Of a stretch of DNA of 64,000 bases, positions 1-12,157 are shown one piece after another. The notes below the pieces were generated by a model, which was not told the DNA's origin, made no database searches, and was given only the letters and a program-made list of their open reading frames with translations. Location: assembly GCA_018881555.1 (NCBI GenBank), contig JACAXG010000131.1, positions 1,116,001 through 1,180,000 on the forward strand, in the 5' to 3' direction. The position numbers and the translations under genes were made by a program. The DNA is from Amblyornis subalaris. Taxonomy: Eukaryota > Chordata > Aves > Passeriformes > Ptilonorhynchidae. Position 1 is the stretch's first letter. Every line of letters starts with the position of its first letter.

Positions 1-595
1 AAATAATTCTCAAATTTGTGATCACTTGGCAGGGGAGCATGTACTGACAACCCTTACCTCAAAGCGTGGCTTTTGAACTTCCTGAACCACAAAGATACTT
101 TCTATTATTATTTTTATTTTCCAAAAAAAGCGTGGCGAAGGGCATGGAGTAGGAGTCAGATACAGCTTCCACACAAGGAAGTTGAAGTAGCAGTAACTGA
201 AGGAGGAGCTCCTGCATTACAGGGCTGGATAGTTACAGTGTCAAGCCATAATTAATTTAATTTTTCTTCCCCAACACTGGGNGATTTATGACAGACTGGC
301 TGTGGATGTTATGTTGGGATTGTCAGGTACATTAACAGGGCAACATGAACCAGGAACATAAATCCAGACATTTAGGAGGTGGTCTTAGCTCAGCTTGATG
401 GTGGACACTCTTGGACAGAATTGGAGAACGATCAGATTGTGGTTTTGATGAGATTAGAGGCTTCTTCCAGAAGGTTCACTGTTGATCTATGTATGTGGAG
501 CTGTGAACTTGTGTGATTTGACCTGAGAGCATCTGAAAATTCAATTTCACAATTCTTGGCTTTAAGTAGGTAAGATACTTTCCATGTGTGTATGN
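1..595. other. 3' flank of the P450 gene, no gene seen
   Basis: Short ORFs only, none with a recognisable domain or splice context. No CR1 fragment is evident here. Confidence 0.5.
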
Positions 596-601
596 TTTAT
601 T
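596..601 (-). terminator. Candidate polyadenylation signal of the P450 gene
   Basis: AATAAA on the minus strand, about 357 nt past the TAG at 958-960. It is the first canonical hexamer I see downstream of the stop. Hexamers occur by chance in AT-rich DNA, so this is a candidate only. Confidence 0.4.
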
Positions 602-957
602 TAGTGAGTTTATCCATTTACAGAATACTCAGGAAAATCTGTAAGACCTTCTGGACTCAGGTCAGCTTGGTTTAAGGTTTTTCCTCAGAAGTGATCTGCT
701 ACAACAAACAGGACTGATTTCTTTGCATATGGTAGTGGAAGGAGAAGATTAATCCATGAGCCATCAATTAGTTCACACTTCTGGTCCATTTCTGCCCTTC
801 TCCAATAAATGGCAAAAAAAAAAAAACCACCACTTTGGTTTCAAAGTACTGGAAATCTTCATTAAAACNTGGATTATTTTGGTCAAAGAATTAAGAAGAC
901 AGATGTCATGGAAAAGTAATTTAAACATTTTAGAAACAATGGATGCTGCTTAGAGGT

Positions 958-3900
958 CTAGGAACGTGTCACAGCACACATTTCATAGGGTTTGGGGATG
1001 ACATTAAATGAAATAGCAGGGCTGAGGTCCAGGTCTGAGTTGGAAACTCCGGGTGGGGGTTGGAAGTTGAACCTCTGCAGGAGACTGGTGAAGAAGAGGA
1101 AGAGCTCCATTTTGGCAAGAGTCTCTCCAGCACAGATCCTCCGGCCTGGAATGAAATGCAGAATGACCGTAAGAGAGGCAGTGGGAGNTGCTTTTTCAAT
1201 AGTTGGAAGAAAAAACCCCTTTTAACAGCTCTTGTTCTGAGAAAGGTCAGTGNGAATCCAGAACTCTTGAAATGTCATATCCCAGGTATGAATAAAGAAC
1301 ATAGTAGATTTTAAAAGTCTGTTGGGTACAAGTTACCAGAGAGAGAGGAATTTTGATCTTCAGTAATCGTAACAAAGCTAACTGGTGCTGGTTTTTTTCT
1401 TTTCCTTTGTCTAAATACTTGCATTTAGGGAGAAATATATGGAAATGCAATCTGAATTCCTTAACTCCAGTTTTCAGTAAAATCTGAATTTTTTCTTAAT
1501 TTTCAGATTTTTTTCTCTATTTGGCTCAATTTTTGGATCCCAGACCAACTGGTTTAGTCTAGACTTTGGCTCTATTAATCCAGTCATAGNCAATTTTTTA
1601 TATTAAAATTTGTCAGAAAATTCCTTCAAGACNCAGAAATGCTGGCTAGAATGGGACTGAGAAGGAAGGTGGGAGAGATATTCTATGGATATTCAAAAGT
1701 GCTGTAAATATAAGATTTTCTCAGTTCTGGTCAAATCCAGCAGCTTGTAAACTGCCTTAATCATAACATGCTGATTCAAGGCCAGAACTAACAAAAACCG
1801 GAACTAAACTTGATTTTAACTCGCCTGGGTGAGAGAAAGTGGAAAATGAAGAGCTATTGTGTGGCTGTGCTATGAAATAATCCCTCCAGGGAATGCCCAG
1901 ACCTGACACTTCCTGGATATTCTTTCAGCTGGGACAGCTAGACTTACATTTGAAAAAGAAGGCCTGGGAATTGGAAGTGTAAGTTCTTCTACAAAAAAAG
2001 AGAATATTTACTGTGTACAGGATGGGGAGTATGACAAGAAAAAATCTTATTCAAAGATCANGTAGAATTAAAAATATACAAATAGGGTCTATAAAAAATG
2101 GAGACTGTTGTGGATATGATAGATAAGTTAGCCATAGGGTGGTGTATGGGAACTTAAAAAGGGCAATTACAGATCCTGCAAAGCAGGAGAAATGCCAGAG
2201 AACGAGCAGGGTTGGAATCTCCCATGCTTTGGCAAGTGGTGCAGGTGTGTAAACTCAGGTGAATGTCACACTCTGGGGAAGCCTCAAAAGGCAACCCCCT
2301 TCTGTTCTTCAATTTTACACAGAATTTGGGGTTTTATATGGCAACTCCTCCTCATTGTCAGAGTATATGAAATCTTGTCCCAGCTGACATGATTCACGCC
2401 TTTTTTAAAANGACATGGAAAAATGAAGCAGGAAATGCACAGAAGCACCTTTGCTGTGTGTTTTGTGTAAATGGAAAAGAGAAAGCACCTGCTGAAAAAG
2501 GCATGAAAGCATCTTTCTTCACAAATTTCCCGTTGGCGTCAAGGAAGTGCTCAGGGTAGAACATGTCTGGTTTCTCCCACTGCGATTCGTCTTTCAGGAC
2601 TGTGGTCAGTAAAGGGATGATGTAGGTTCCCTGCAAAATAGGACAGAGGAATGAATCCCTGGACAAATTCAGGAAGAGGAAATGTTAAAAGAAGCAATCT
2701 TCACCTTGGGAATGAAATAGCCTTTGAGGGTGACATCTGCAGCAGTCTCATGAGGCAAATCCAGTGGCAGGATATTGGCAAACCTCTGAATTTCATGGAT
2801 GACAGCATCTGTGTATGGCATCTGAGCTCGGTGCTCGATCCGTGGGGGGTTGGACCCTATCACTTGCTCTATCTCTTCTTGGACCTTTTCTGCAGAAAGA
2901 ATCAACTCTAAGACACAAATACTCATTTGCCCCTGAGACACAATGGGCTTTGCTGATGTAAAGTATGATAGATCTGGAGTGCAAACCATAAATTCTTCAA
3001 AAATGTTTTTTTTCCTTTCAGAAATAATGGGAGGTGAACAGGACTACAGTGTTTGATTGCTTCTTTACCAACAAGAAACCTAAAGACTTTTTATCTGCCC
3101 TCTCTTCTGTGTAAAGATTCTTGTTCTGCCCAAGGGTTGTCTCGAAAACCCCATTTGACTCCAAACAACCCTGTACCATCAGCTGGAATGGAGATGTCAG
3201 ACAAAGGGCAATTCCCTGAATCTTCTCAGGTCTCTCAAGCCTCAGAACAGTCCATTTAACATCTGCACAGGCCTTTGGTTTATCAACAGTTTCTGAGGGA
3301 AACCTGGAACAATTTCATTGATGAACACAGGACAGCTCTTTTCTTATTATTCGATGAGATTTTGCTGAAGGAGGGGCCTGGCCTCTATGAACTCAACAAT
3401 ATGCTCCTGGCTGACCAGTGTGACCCTCACTGGGTCTGAACCACAGGGCACAGCAATACCTAGGCAATAATTGGCTGGAAATCTTGGCTTTTGGTAACTT
3501 GGCCTATTAAGAGATATGTTGACCCTCCAGGTTCCTCTTTGGTCCCTAATGCCCTGAGTGTAACAGTATTTACCATAAAACCACTTACTCTGGATTTCAG
3601 GGTACTTCAGCATCAGCAGAAAGCCCCAGTTTAGGGTGGTGGAAATTGTCTCAACACCNGCAGTAAACAAATTGCTCACCAAGCTTAGCAAGTTGCTATT
3701 ATGGAAATACCCATTGGTAGTGGATTGCTCCTGAAAAAAAGTGGTTGAGATAAAAGGATGAAAACTCAAAAAGTTTTCCATGTGAAAATATAATTTATGT
3801 AGATAAATGTTTGCTAAGAAATAAATCCTGTATTTTAAAAGAGCGTGAAAGACAAGGAAGGCTTTGGGTTTGTACCTGGAGAAGAGTGCTGACAATTCTC

Positions 3901-6900
3901 TGTATTTACTGGGGCCAGCTGCAAAAGGAGCTGCTTTGCCTATGGGGAAGGTAACCCAGACGTATCAGAGACCCCAAATATGAGTCCCAGTAAAGCCTAG
4001 ATAGTGATTTCATTCCTTAGTGCATTATGTTTTTAAAAGAGCAGAAGGGCTGGGCCAACAGAGAGAGCAGATAAAAAGATGTAGCCATGGTAAATATATT
4101 GATACTGTTTGAAGAAATTAAACAAGGATAAGTGTTTGTTGATTAAAAGGGGTTGGAACTGCAACNGAGTGAAGAATCTGTTCAACTCTATCACTTTGTT
4201 ATATGTGTTTTGTCAAAGACAAATTCCCTAAAGAAATTTAGCTGTAATTANAGGGACTGAGAGGAAATTGTAAATGCCCTCATAGACCCATAGAAGTTGG
4301 AATCAATGAGAAAAGAGTCAGTTACCTCCTGCTGTTTAACCAGGAAAGCATCAATAAAGCTTCTTTGGTCATTTTTGTCCAGGTTTTTGAGATATTCTAC
4401 AAAAGTAACTTGTAGAAAAGCATGGATTTCATCTCTGTTCCGGAGCATAGTCTTGTTAGCCCTTAGGAGGAATCCAAGGTATGGGAAGATATTGTACATC
4501 TACAAGAGTGGAAGTTGTTAGAGAGGATTTATCNACCAGATGTCTGGAAAGACTATAGAAATGGATTAATAACATTGTGTCCATTTTGAAGATATGACAA
4601 AACCTTAAGATGAATATTTTGTTCTTTAGAACATGAAAAAGTGACTGGACGANTTCATGGTAGGAAATTCATCAATGACCATTGAATAGACGAAAAAATC
4701 TTGCCCCAAATTATTATTTTCAGAAGTGGAGGTGTCAGATTCGAACAGCTGCAAGTTGCCACCAGGGAGATGGAAATGTTGGAAAGCAACTTTTTTCAGT
4801 GTTTTAGCCGGTTCTTCCACTAACATTTTTCTTCTCTTTTTGAAAGCCTAGAGGAGCATAAATCAGTCCAGTTTGGGCAGCATTACATGCAAGTATCAGA
4901 GAGTATTTTTTACTCATTAGTACTCTTCAAACTATATAAGTGTGTTTCTGAGATTGTGGGTTTGACTGTTGGCTTCAAGATTCCCAGACTGTCTCTCACG
5001 CTTTGTTTTGTCCAAGAAAGTGCTTTGTAAACCTATTATCTCTCAAAATAAACCTGGGATAAACTTATTATCTCAGATTTTCCTGTTTAATAGAAGGAAC
5101 TGACTACCAGTACTGCCATGTTCGTGTGGCATCCAGTGAACAGCAACATAAACGTGGGAATCATTACCGTAACCAGAGGTGTCCCAGCAAGCCTCATGCT
5201 TTCATTGGTCAGATGTAGAAGTCTCAGAATTCTGGAGTCTTTGTAGTCAAATCGTTTTCCAAGCAATATTGACACAATTATATTAGCAACGGCTGCATTA
5301 ATTATTTTACTGGCGTTGAAGGGCTTTCCTAGACAATGAACAAAAGTATATATTACATTGTGGCAAGAGATGTAATGCGTAAGTGTCAATTTAATANTAA
5401 ATATTGCTATTTATTTTATGTGATTGAATGCTATTGATTATTACCCAATGTCAGAATACCATGCCAAGACACAAAAAGACCAAAGGAGCCAAATTCATCA
5501 AATTGGTTGAGCCTGAAGTTCATTTCTTGAANAGGTCAGAGCTTGAGAGGGCTCAGAAGACCTCTGGGTACTTGAACAAAACCTTAGAGGCACTGAGGCC
5601 CTGGAAGAGACTGCCCAGAGAAGCTGTGGCTGCCCCATCCCTGGAAGTGTTCAAGGCGGTTNGACNGGGCTTGGANCAACCTGGTCTCGTGGNAGGTGTC
5701 CCTGCCCATGGCAGGAGTTGGAACTGGATGAGCTNTAAGGTCCCTTNCAACCCAAACCAGTCTGTGATTCTGTGATTTACAAGTTTGAAGAATGAACCCT
5801 CCACCCACCTTCCTTTGAGGCGATGGTGTCTGCCAGGTGCCCGTACTCCTCCACGATGCGATCCTCAATGACCTTTTTGCCCATCCCAAAGTCTCGTAAG
5901 GTTGTGAGGGTAAATCTTCTCATCACCTTCCAGTTTTCACCGTGAGCAAAAATAACCCCTGACACCAAGAGAACATGTCAAGGTGGCAGAAGATTTTAAA
6001 TAACTAATTTTTTAGGCATAGAATGGAGCTGTTTAGTNGCAGTCACTTTTAAAACAAGATAAATTACTTTTTCTGGCTGAGGAAAAACACAACTGTGCCT
6101 TTTCAGTCCTCAGCAAAAAGTTTATTACTTAAACAAAGAATAAACTATTTAAGATGTAATTAATCGAATCTTAAGAAGAATATATATCCTAAGAGACACT
6201 TGTCACTGAAAGAAAGTTGGNGTTGGAAATCCAAGTTCAGACTGTTGGTCATCATAGTTTGGAAGTGATGTTGAGCTGAGATCCCTGATGACTGCAGGAG
6301 AAACCTGACTAGGCACAAATGTCTTTAAAATTTAAGTAAAGTCTTAAAACCTCCATAATAAATTTTTTTTACTGAAATTGTTACACCATTCACCTGATGA
6401 CTTCAGCTATTCTTTTTTTCAAATAATAAAATGACCAGTAAGGTTCTGTGCAATAATATGATCAAAAGATGCAGCTGTTAAAATAGTCACAAGCATTATT
6501 GCTGAATTTGTCCAAGGAACTTTGGAGATGTAAATATGAAACTCTCATGCTAAATTAGAATGAANTTTGGGAAATTCTTATTCTTATTCTGAAACCCAGC
6601 TCAGAACACAGTATTTCCCTTTTTAAATAAATCCCCAGTTCTCTATGTGTTACATGCTATCTATTGTCACATTCTGAATTTAAAAGCACTATTCACCACT
6701 TGAAATGCCAAGCAGCAGTATAATACTAATTTTAGAAAAGATGGTTCTGTGATTAGCCAAAAAAACCACAAGTCCAGAGCCATATCATGAGAGTTAGAAA
6801 TGCTCCTCTGGCATGGATGCCCTGGTCTAGACCCTGACANTGTCTCACTATCCATTATCTGTTGCTGTGGTTATTCTGAGAGTTCTGGTTGTTTTGTTGC

Positions 6901-9041
6901 TGCTGTCTGTAGTTTCAAAGTTGAATAAATATGCTGAAGTCAATGAAATTGCTCCCTATTTCCAATGCCTTATGGGATCTCTGACCCAAAGTGTTGTCCC
7001 AGCTCCTGATTTGTCTATAGGAAAGAAATAAGTAGGTCAAGCTGATAAGGAAAAATAAGACCAATTTACCATTTCCTTTGGCCAAATCTTCAAAGATCGG
7101 GATTTTGGGTCTCTCTGAAAATGCATCTGCCTGGTTTACAAGAGCTTCCTTCACTGTCTCATACCCAGAAAGCACTACTTCTTTCCTGTGCCCCATCTGG
7201 ACACTGAAGACTGGACCGTATATTTTGGACAGCTGTCAGAAGAAGAGAACAGTGATTTACAGCTTTTCCGGCTTATAAAGTGACTCACCACCCTTTCAGT
7301 GCTGCTAATTTTGTGTCTTACCTCTGAGGTACTGAAGTTAGGTGTTCTCCTGAATACAAGGAAAGACACTTGATTTAAATGATGGGAATGTGCCAGACTT
7401 TGTGATGGATAATGACTCAATAGCACAGCTGGGAGAAGAGTCTCATTGTGCTAAAGTGAGCAGAAGTGTCAACAGCTGCATTCCCAAGTCAGCAAAGGAT
7501 TGCACTGACAGTTCTGCCTTCCCTCAGAAACTCTTGTAAATTCAATTTTTGACTCATGTTTTCACACTTATCTCTATAGTATTGTGTTTCTTTTGTGTAC
7601 AGGCTAAACCTGAACAACCTGTTCAAACTTTTGCTACCATTATTATATTAAAAAACCCAGGTTTTTTTCTGGCCCAGGATTTAGCACCAGGTACCTTCAA
7701 ACTCTTGGTAGATGACTACATCCACCATGAATCTGTTTCAGGGACAATGTGGTACCTTTTTACCCGGTACAGGTAGATTTATTTTTATATAACTCAGTGT
7801 TCCTGATTCTTCTGACAGTTGGGGGGGATTTTCCTGANTGCATTTATTTTCTAGTGTGTTTACAGAGAGAAACAGAAGGCAACTATTTAGTATCAATATG
7901 CAAAATGTTCAGCAACTGGTAAACAAGCACAGCCAGCTGAAATAACAGGAGCAGTGACCCATATCTGAATTAGGTTCAAGTTGGAGAACCANCCTCCAGC
8001 ATTAGGATGGAATAGCTGAATTGCAGCAGAGTCTTGTTGGTTCTGTTGGCCTGAAAAAAAATGGAACTTTCTTTTCAGCACAATTGGGCTGTGTTGGAGA
8101 GTTACAGTGATATTCCAGATACTGCATCTAAGCAGTATTTTGATTTGTGGATGCAGCATCCATACANATTTGTAGGTGCAAATATCCCTTTAGAAATCAT
8201 CAGGAAGGAAGATGAGAAATTTCAGTGTCTAAACAGAAAAGGAGCATTCTTCCGACTCAAAGTCAGCAATGCCCTGCAACAGGCAAAGAAAGCACTAGAA
8301 GAAAATGGAAAGATTTATTATTTGGACAACTGTTGGCCCTGAATATTAAGAGTATATAGTTATATCTTCAGCTTTTGCGAAAGAAAAGAGGAAGGGGAGA
8401 TTAGAAAGGTTGCTAAATCAGTGAAGGCAAGACGCTGCAGTCACAGCTCCAGGTACACAGATCAGTGGAAGGCAGGGAGGGTTACACAACATATCAAAAT
8501 CACTCCTTATTCAGTTGCCTTTTTCTCAAAATTGCCACAAAAAATAAGGTGGGCGCTTATTAATTTGAGGGTTGTTTAGGGCTGCAGCCTGGATGGATGG
8601 AAAAAGTATTACAGTAAAGAACATGCTGCATTCAAAGTTTTCTGCTCAAATAACCATCTCCTGTCCCTTGCTAAAGGCTCATCCATGGATGCAATACAAA
8701 GGGTGAAAAAGGAGAAACTCTCTGACATCTTGGACTATGGGGCTCATTGATATATGCAATTATAGACCAATAGAAAAGAAAATGAGTACCTGTAGGTAAG
8801 TCCTGTAGGGTCTCTTCAAATCAAACAAATGAAGGTTTCCAATTATAGGTAATGGTCTTGGTCCTGGGGGAAAATTTTTTCTCCGGTTGTTGTTCCAGAA
8901 ACCTGCTATTTTCAAAATGCATAGGAAAGCCAGGATCAACACTAAAACAGTAGAAGTGCTGCTGTTCCAGAAACTTGCTGTTTTCAAAATGGATACAAAA
9001 GCCAGGATGAACACAAAACCAATGCTGCTGTTCCAGTCCAT
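958..9041 (-). CDS. CYP2AC1: Cytochrome P450 family 2 (CYP2AC-like), nine exons, complete
   Basis: Haem-thiolate monooxygenase of the ER membrane; substrate unknown. Exons (minus strand, all GT-AG): 8790-9041, 7070-7232, 5809-5958, 5168-5328, 4326-4499, 3589-3730, 2705-2889, 2489-2630, 958-1145. They join in phase to 518 codons plus TAG. Exon sizes 163, 150, 161, 142 and 142 match the usual CYP2 pattern; exons 5 and 7 (174, 185) are one codon short of it. Visible motifs: proline hinge PPGP at residue 58, C-helix WKVMR (148-152), I-helix AGVET (324-328), K-helix EIQR (380-383), haem loop FSAGRRICAG with ligand Cys461. The start is fixed: an in-frame TGA lies three codons upstream and the context is GAGATGG. 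The N terminus is about 22-24 residues longer than normal because the anchor is duplicated. The P450 family assignment is certain; the AC subfamily is inferred from position next to RHAG (human CYP2AC1P is on 6p12.3). Other CYP2 subfamilies such as CYP2K-like remain possible. Confidence 0.93.
5585..5777 (+). mobile_element. CR1 LINE 3' fragment, P450 intron 3
   Basis: Contains the typical block gaagctgtggctgccccatc and the 3' end ccaacccaaaccag..tctgtgattctgtgatt. It lies antisense to the gene, and its 3' end is about 30 bp from the exon 3 splice donor at 5808. Confidence 0.85.
8061..8342 (+). other. Unidentified 93-codon ORF inside P450 intron 1, possibly a decayed retrocopy
   Basis: The ORF lies on the strand opposite the host gene, between P450 exons 1 and 2. 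It reads ATG to TGA with one N codon. The sequence has a protein-like composition, with a lysine/glutamate-rich amphipathic C-terminal part (around [12 protein letters not shown]) and an end in DNCWP. A TGA lies in frame just before the ATG, so there is no upstream extension. I do not recognise the family. It could be a fragment of a processed pseudogene, a transposon relic or a chance ORF. Confidence 0.2.
8891..9036 (-). repeat. In-frame tandem duplication of the P450 membrane-anchor segment in exon 1
   Basis: Unit A is 8891-8962 (72 bp) and unit B is 8963-9028 (66 bp). Both begin tgttccagaaac on the plus strand and share most bases over their length; a third partial start, tgttccag, is at 9029-9036. 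Lengths are multiples of three, so the reading frame holds. On the protein each unit encodes a hydrophobic stretch ([11 protein letters not shown] and [11 protein letters not shown]) closed by a phenylalanine and followed by WN. The product therefore has two potential membrane helices (about residues 7-24 and 31-48) before the PPGP hinge, where CYP2 enzymes normally have one. Confidence 0.9.
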
Positions 9042-9531
9042 CTCTATTCAGCTGAGTATCTGCCACTGAAGAGAAAAGAGAAAATGTGGACTCTGAATCT
9101 CTGTCCTTCCTCAGCAATTTCACTTGAGAGACTTGTGTTAGTCCATAAACCTCTTTTCCAATGAAGGGTATGCTTTTCTTGCAGTTAGTGACTTGTTCTC
9201 TTCCCCTGTGCTTCCTAATAAATCCTCAGTAGGGTACAGGGACAGGTAAATGTTTGCTAACCAGTGTGTGAGGGGTGAGAGCGTAGGTCATTGTGCAAGT
9301 GTGAAAGTCCAAGAACATGGATAACTGCAGGTCATCAACTTGATGTTTGGTATAAACGCAATGCTGTCCNGGTTACTGATTAATCATGTTTTTCTCATTA
9401 GTACAGATATCCTTGATACCCTTGCGAAGTCAAAATTCCACTGCCCAGGGGAGTAGTGCACAGAGATTTATTTTTTTTAAGTGTTTAGGAGTGGCATAAC
9501 TTTGCTTCCATTGAATTCATTGGGAATTTCA

Positions 9532-10076
9532 AATCACAGACTCACAGAATGACTGAGGTTGGAGGGGACTCTGGAATTCATCTGGTCCAACCCTCTGCTC
9601 AAGCAGCGCCACCAAGAGCCAGTTGTCCTAGACTATGTCCAGACTGGTTTTGAATATCTCCGAGGACATAAAAACTTCTCTGATCCTAAGGAGGGAGACT
9701 CCACAAACTCCTGGACAACCTGTGCCAGTGCTCAGTCACTCTCACAGTAGAAACGTGTTTCCTGATGTTCAGAGGGAACCTCTTGTGTTTCAGTGTGTGC
9801 CCATGGCCTCTGGTCCTGGCACTGGGCACACACTGAGAAGAGCCTGGCTCTGACTTATCTGATCCTTCCTCCAAGTGTTTATACTGAGAAGATGCCCCTG
9901 AGCTTTCTCCCCTCTAGGCTAAGCTTTCACCCCTCTGTGCTTCGTCATGTAAGAGATGTTCCAGTCCCTCCAGCATCTTTCTGTCCCTTTGCTGGACTCT
10001 CTCCAGTCTGTCCATATCTCTTTGGTGCTGGGGATCCCAGAACTGGACACAGCACTGAGGAAAGATGTCCCCTGTT
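9532..10076 (-). mobile_element. CR1 LINE 3' fragment upstream of the P450 gene
   Basis: Begins with the reverse-complement CR1 end (aatcacagactcacagaatg) and continues for over 500 bp through the blocks gttggaggggactctgga and ccagaactggacacagcact. Confidence 0.85.
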
Positions 10077-10691
10077 GGTTGAGGAAAGGGAGCTCAGGTA
10101 CAGCCTGACTCAGGTGTCTTGGAGACTAAGAGAGTGAGCAGCAGAGAAGGAGGCNTTGAAAGAAGAAGCCAAGGGGAAGAGTGGACGGAAAAGCCCCAGC
10201 CTGCAGAACAGTGTTTGGAACAGTTTTCTGGGGGAACTCTGAGCACTAAATTGCATGTGGCCTTGAGGCCAGAATGTGAAGTTTGTGTGAGGTGAAGTTC
10301 CCAGGCTGAGCCCCTTGTCCTTCTCTCCCAAAAGCACCAGGATCCCTGAAGAGATGTGACCAGAGGCAGAGGAGAGGAGGGAATGGGGGAATTCCCCAAG
10401 GAATGGGGTGCAGAAACCTAGAGGTAAAGAGCCCTGGCACATGGCTGGGAGCCTGGGAGAGGAGCTCCAAGCGTGCTCCAGGACTGGCTTACCNTGAGCC
10501 TGCTGCTCTCCTCTCTGAAGGAGAGTCCGGGACATTTCACCTACCTGGAAGATGTCCTGGGAAAAGCCCAGGACCAGCATGCAGCAGTGTGCCAGCTGGC
10601 CTGATTCTACTTCACCTTCCCAGAGTGGGCAAAAAGGCACTGAAAATGTCAGTCTTTCCACATATATCTGGAATGTAACCAATAACAAGGA

Positions 10692-10795
10692 ACTGAGGGG
10701 AGGCTGAAAGGAGAACTGCAGGAGGTTTGAGAAGAACAGGAAGAGCTCTCCTTTGGCAAGAGGAGACATATTTCGTTCACATACTTTGTTAACAG
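10692..10795 (-). pseudogene. Relic of a CYP2 last exon (upstream tandem copy)
   Basis: On the minus strand this segment reads VCERN..PLAKGELFLFFSNLLQ followed by a QPP motif. It aligns with exon 9 of the neighbouring P450 ([24 protein letters not shown]). At DNA level long blocks are shared, such as ctcttgccaaa and gagctcttcct. The haem cysteine survives, but the FSAGRR context is lost, spacing before PLAK is altered, and the sequence after QPP departs from P450. No other exons of this copy are visible between 10.8 and 14 kb. It lies about 1.65 kb upstream of exon 1 of the intact gene in the same orientation, as expected for a dead tandem duplicate. Confidence 0.75.
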
Positions 10796-11917
10796 GTTGA
10801 TCCCAGTGAGAGAGAAAGAAGACTGTACATCCCCAAGAAGTGTCAAACAAATGCAGTTGGTCATCTGATCATTTAATTAATGCATTTATTCAGCAACAGA
10901 TTTGAACACAAATATTAAAAGAAAATTTGTAAGCAAATGTTTAGCCGATATAAGGCTTTAAAATAATTTTTTTTNCAGTAATGAAATATAAAGATACTGC
11001 TCTGACAGATCTGTAAGACAGCCTTCAAAGTTGTGGTCATCCACTGGTGTTCTGAAAAGGGCTAACAATAATCTTGACCTTTGGTTAGTTTAAAGGAGAT
11101 ATCATTAAAGTTTTTACTCATTAAAAAAAACCACACCACCTTATTTAAGCTTTTTTAATGTAAAAACAAGTCGCAGTGAGAACAGAGGTAAGACAGAAAG
11201 AGTGTTGAGTGGTTATTGGAAGGGATAAAACATTGCCAGTTTNTAATGAGAAAGAAAAGAAATGCTGATGATAGTGAGCCTCAAATTTAGAATAGTTCTA
11301 CCTTAANTTTTGTTCACTTTTCAGTCTCATCCTCTAGGTTCATCCTCCACTCTGTGTCTTGTTTCNTTTCCTTTCCTGCCAGTGTAAGGCTTCCTCATGG
11401 AAGAACAAAAGGGTTCTTAGTAAAACATTTTGAGCTGCTGTCTTTTGAGTGCCCAGTCACATATTACACAGAAGTTGTAACTAATTACTAATGAAGCTCT
11501 GCTGACTCAAGGTATTCAAAACTTTGATTAATTGGGGAACAGTCAGCCAAAGAAAAGACTCTAAGCCAGAGAGGCAAATGCCACTGGCATCTGCAATGTG
11601 GAGGTGAGCAATTAGGGTAAAGAACCTTTGGAGAAACAAATTGTACACTTCAAGGGCACAGCCACATGGAAAAGAAAATANCATTTAAAGCTCTGATTAA
11701 ACAAAAGGATTCATCTCCTTACTCTGTTTTTTCAGAGAACCTGAGGGACTGATTTCTCTGGGGAAGAAATGTTCTGAAAAAGAAGTCAGGGGAAAATAAT
11801 GAGTACTTAGAGGATGAGAGTATGGAACACTATGGAAAGTTTATAAGGAGAACTGGAGAACAAAACTGCATAGTTAATTTTTTCNGTTTTTGATTTAAAA
11901 AAAAATTNATAAAATTA

Positions 11918-12157
11918 TTGAGGGTATCATTCACCAGGGAAGGTTCAGGTTGGATATTAGGAAAAAATTTTTCACTGGAAGAGTGGTTAAACATTGGAAC
12001 AGGCTCCCCAGGGAAGCAGGAGAGTCACCATCCGTGGAAGTGTTCAAGAAGTGAGCGGACACGGCACTTCTCAATGTGGTTTAGTGATGATATTGCATCC
12101 AAGGTTGAACTTGATGATCTTGGAGGTCTTTTCCAACCTTAATGATTCTATAATTCT
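11918..12157 (+). mobile_element. CR1 LINE 3' fragment
   Basis: Blocks ttggatattaggaaaaa, acattggaacaggctcccca and the end ttccaaccttaatgattctat mark a CR1 subfamily with a TAATGATTC terminus. Confidence 0.8.

Noticed and set aside
802..824. AATAAA followed by a poly-A run on the plus strand, like a retrocopy tail
   Set aside because: No coding or repeat sequence upstream on that strand supports a processed insertion.
4626..4826. Minus-strand ORF between P450 exons 4 and 5
   Set aside because: The P450 reading frame joins exon 4 (5168) to exon 5 (4499) in phase without it, so it is intronic.
7549..7776. 75-codon plus-strand ORF in P450 intron 1
   Set aside because: No domain recognised and it cannot be joined to the ORF at 8061 in a convincing way.
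10110..10850. 246-codon minus-strand ORF
   Set aside because: Only its first part is meaningful (the P450 exon 9 relic); the rest has no similarity I recognise.
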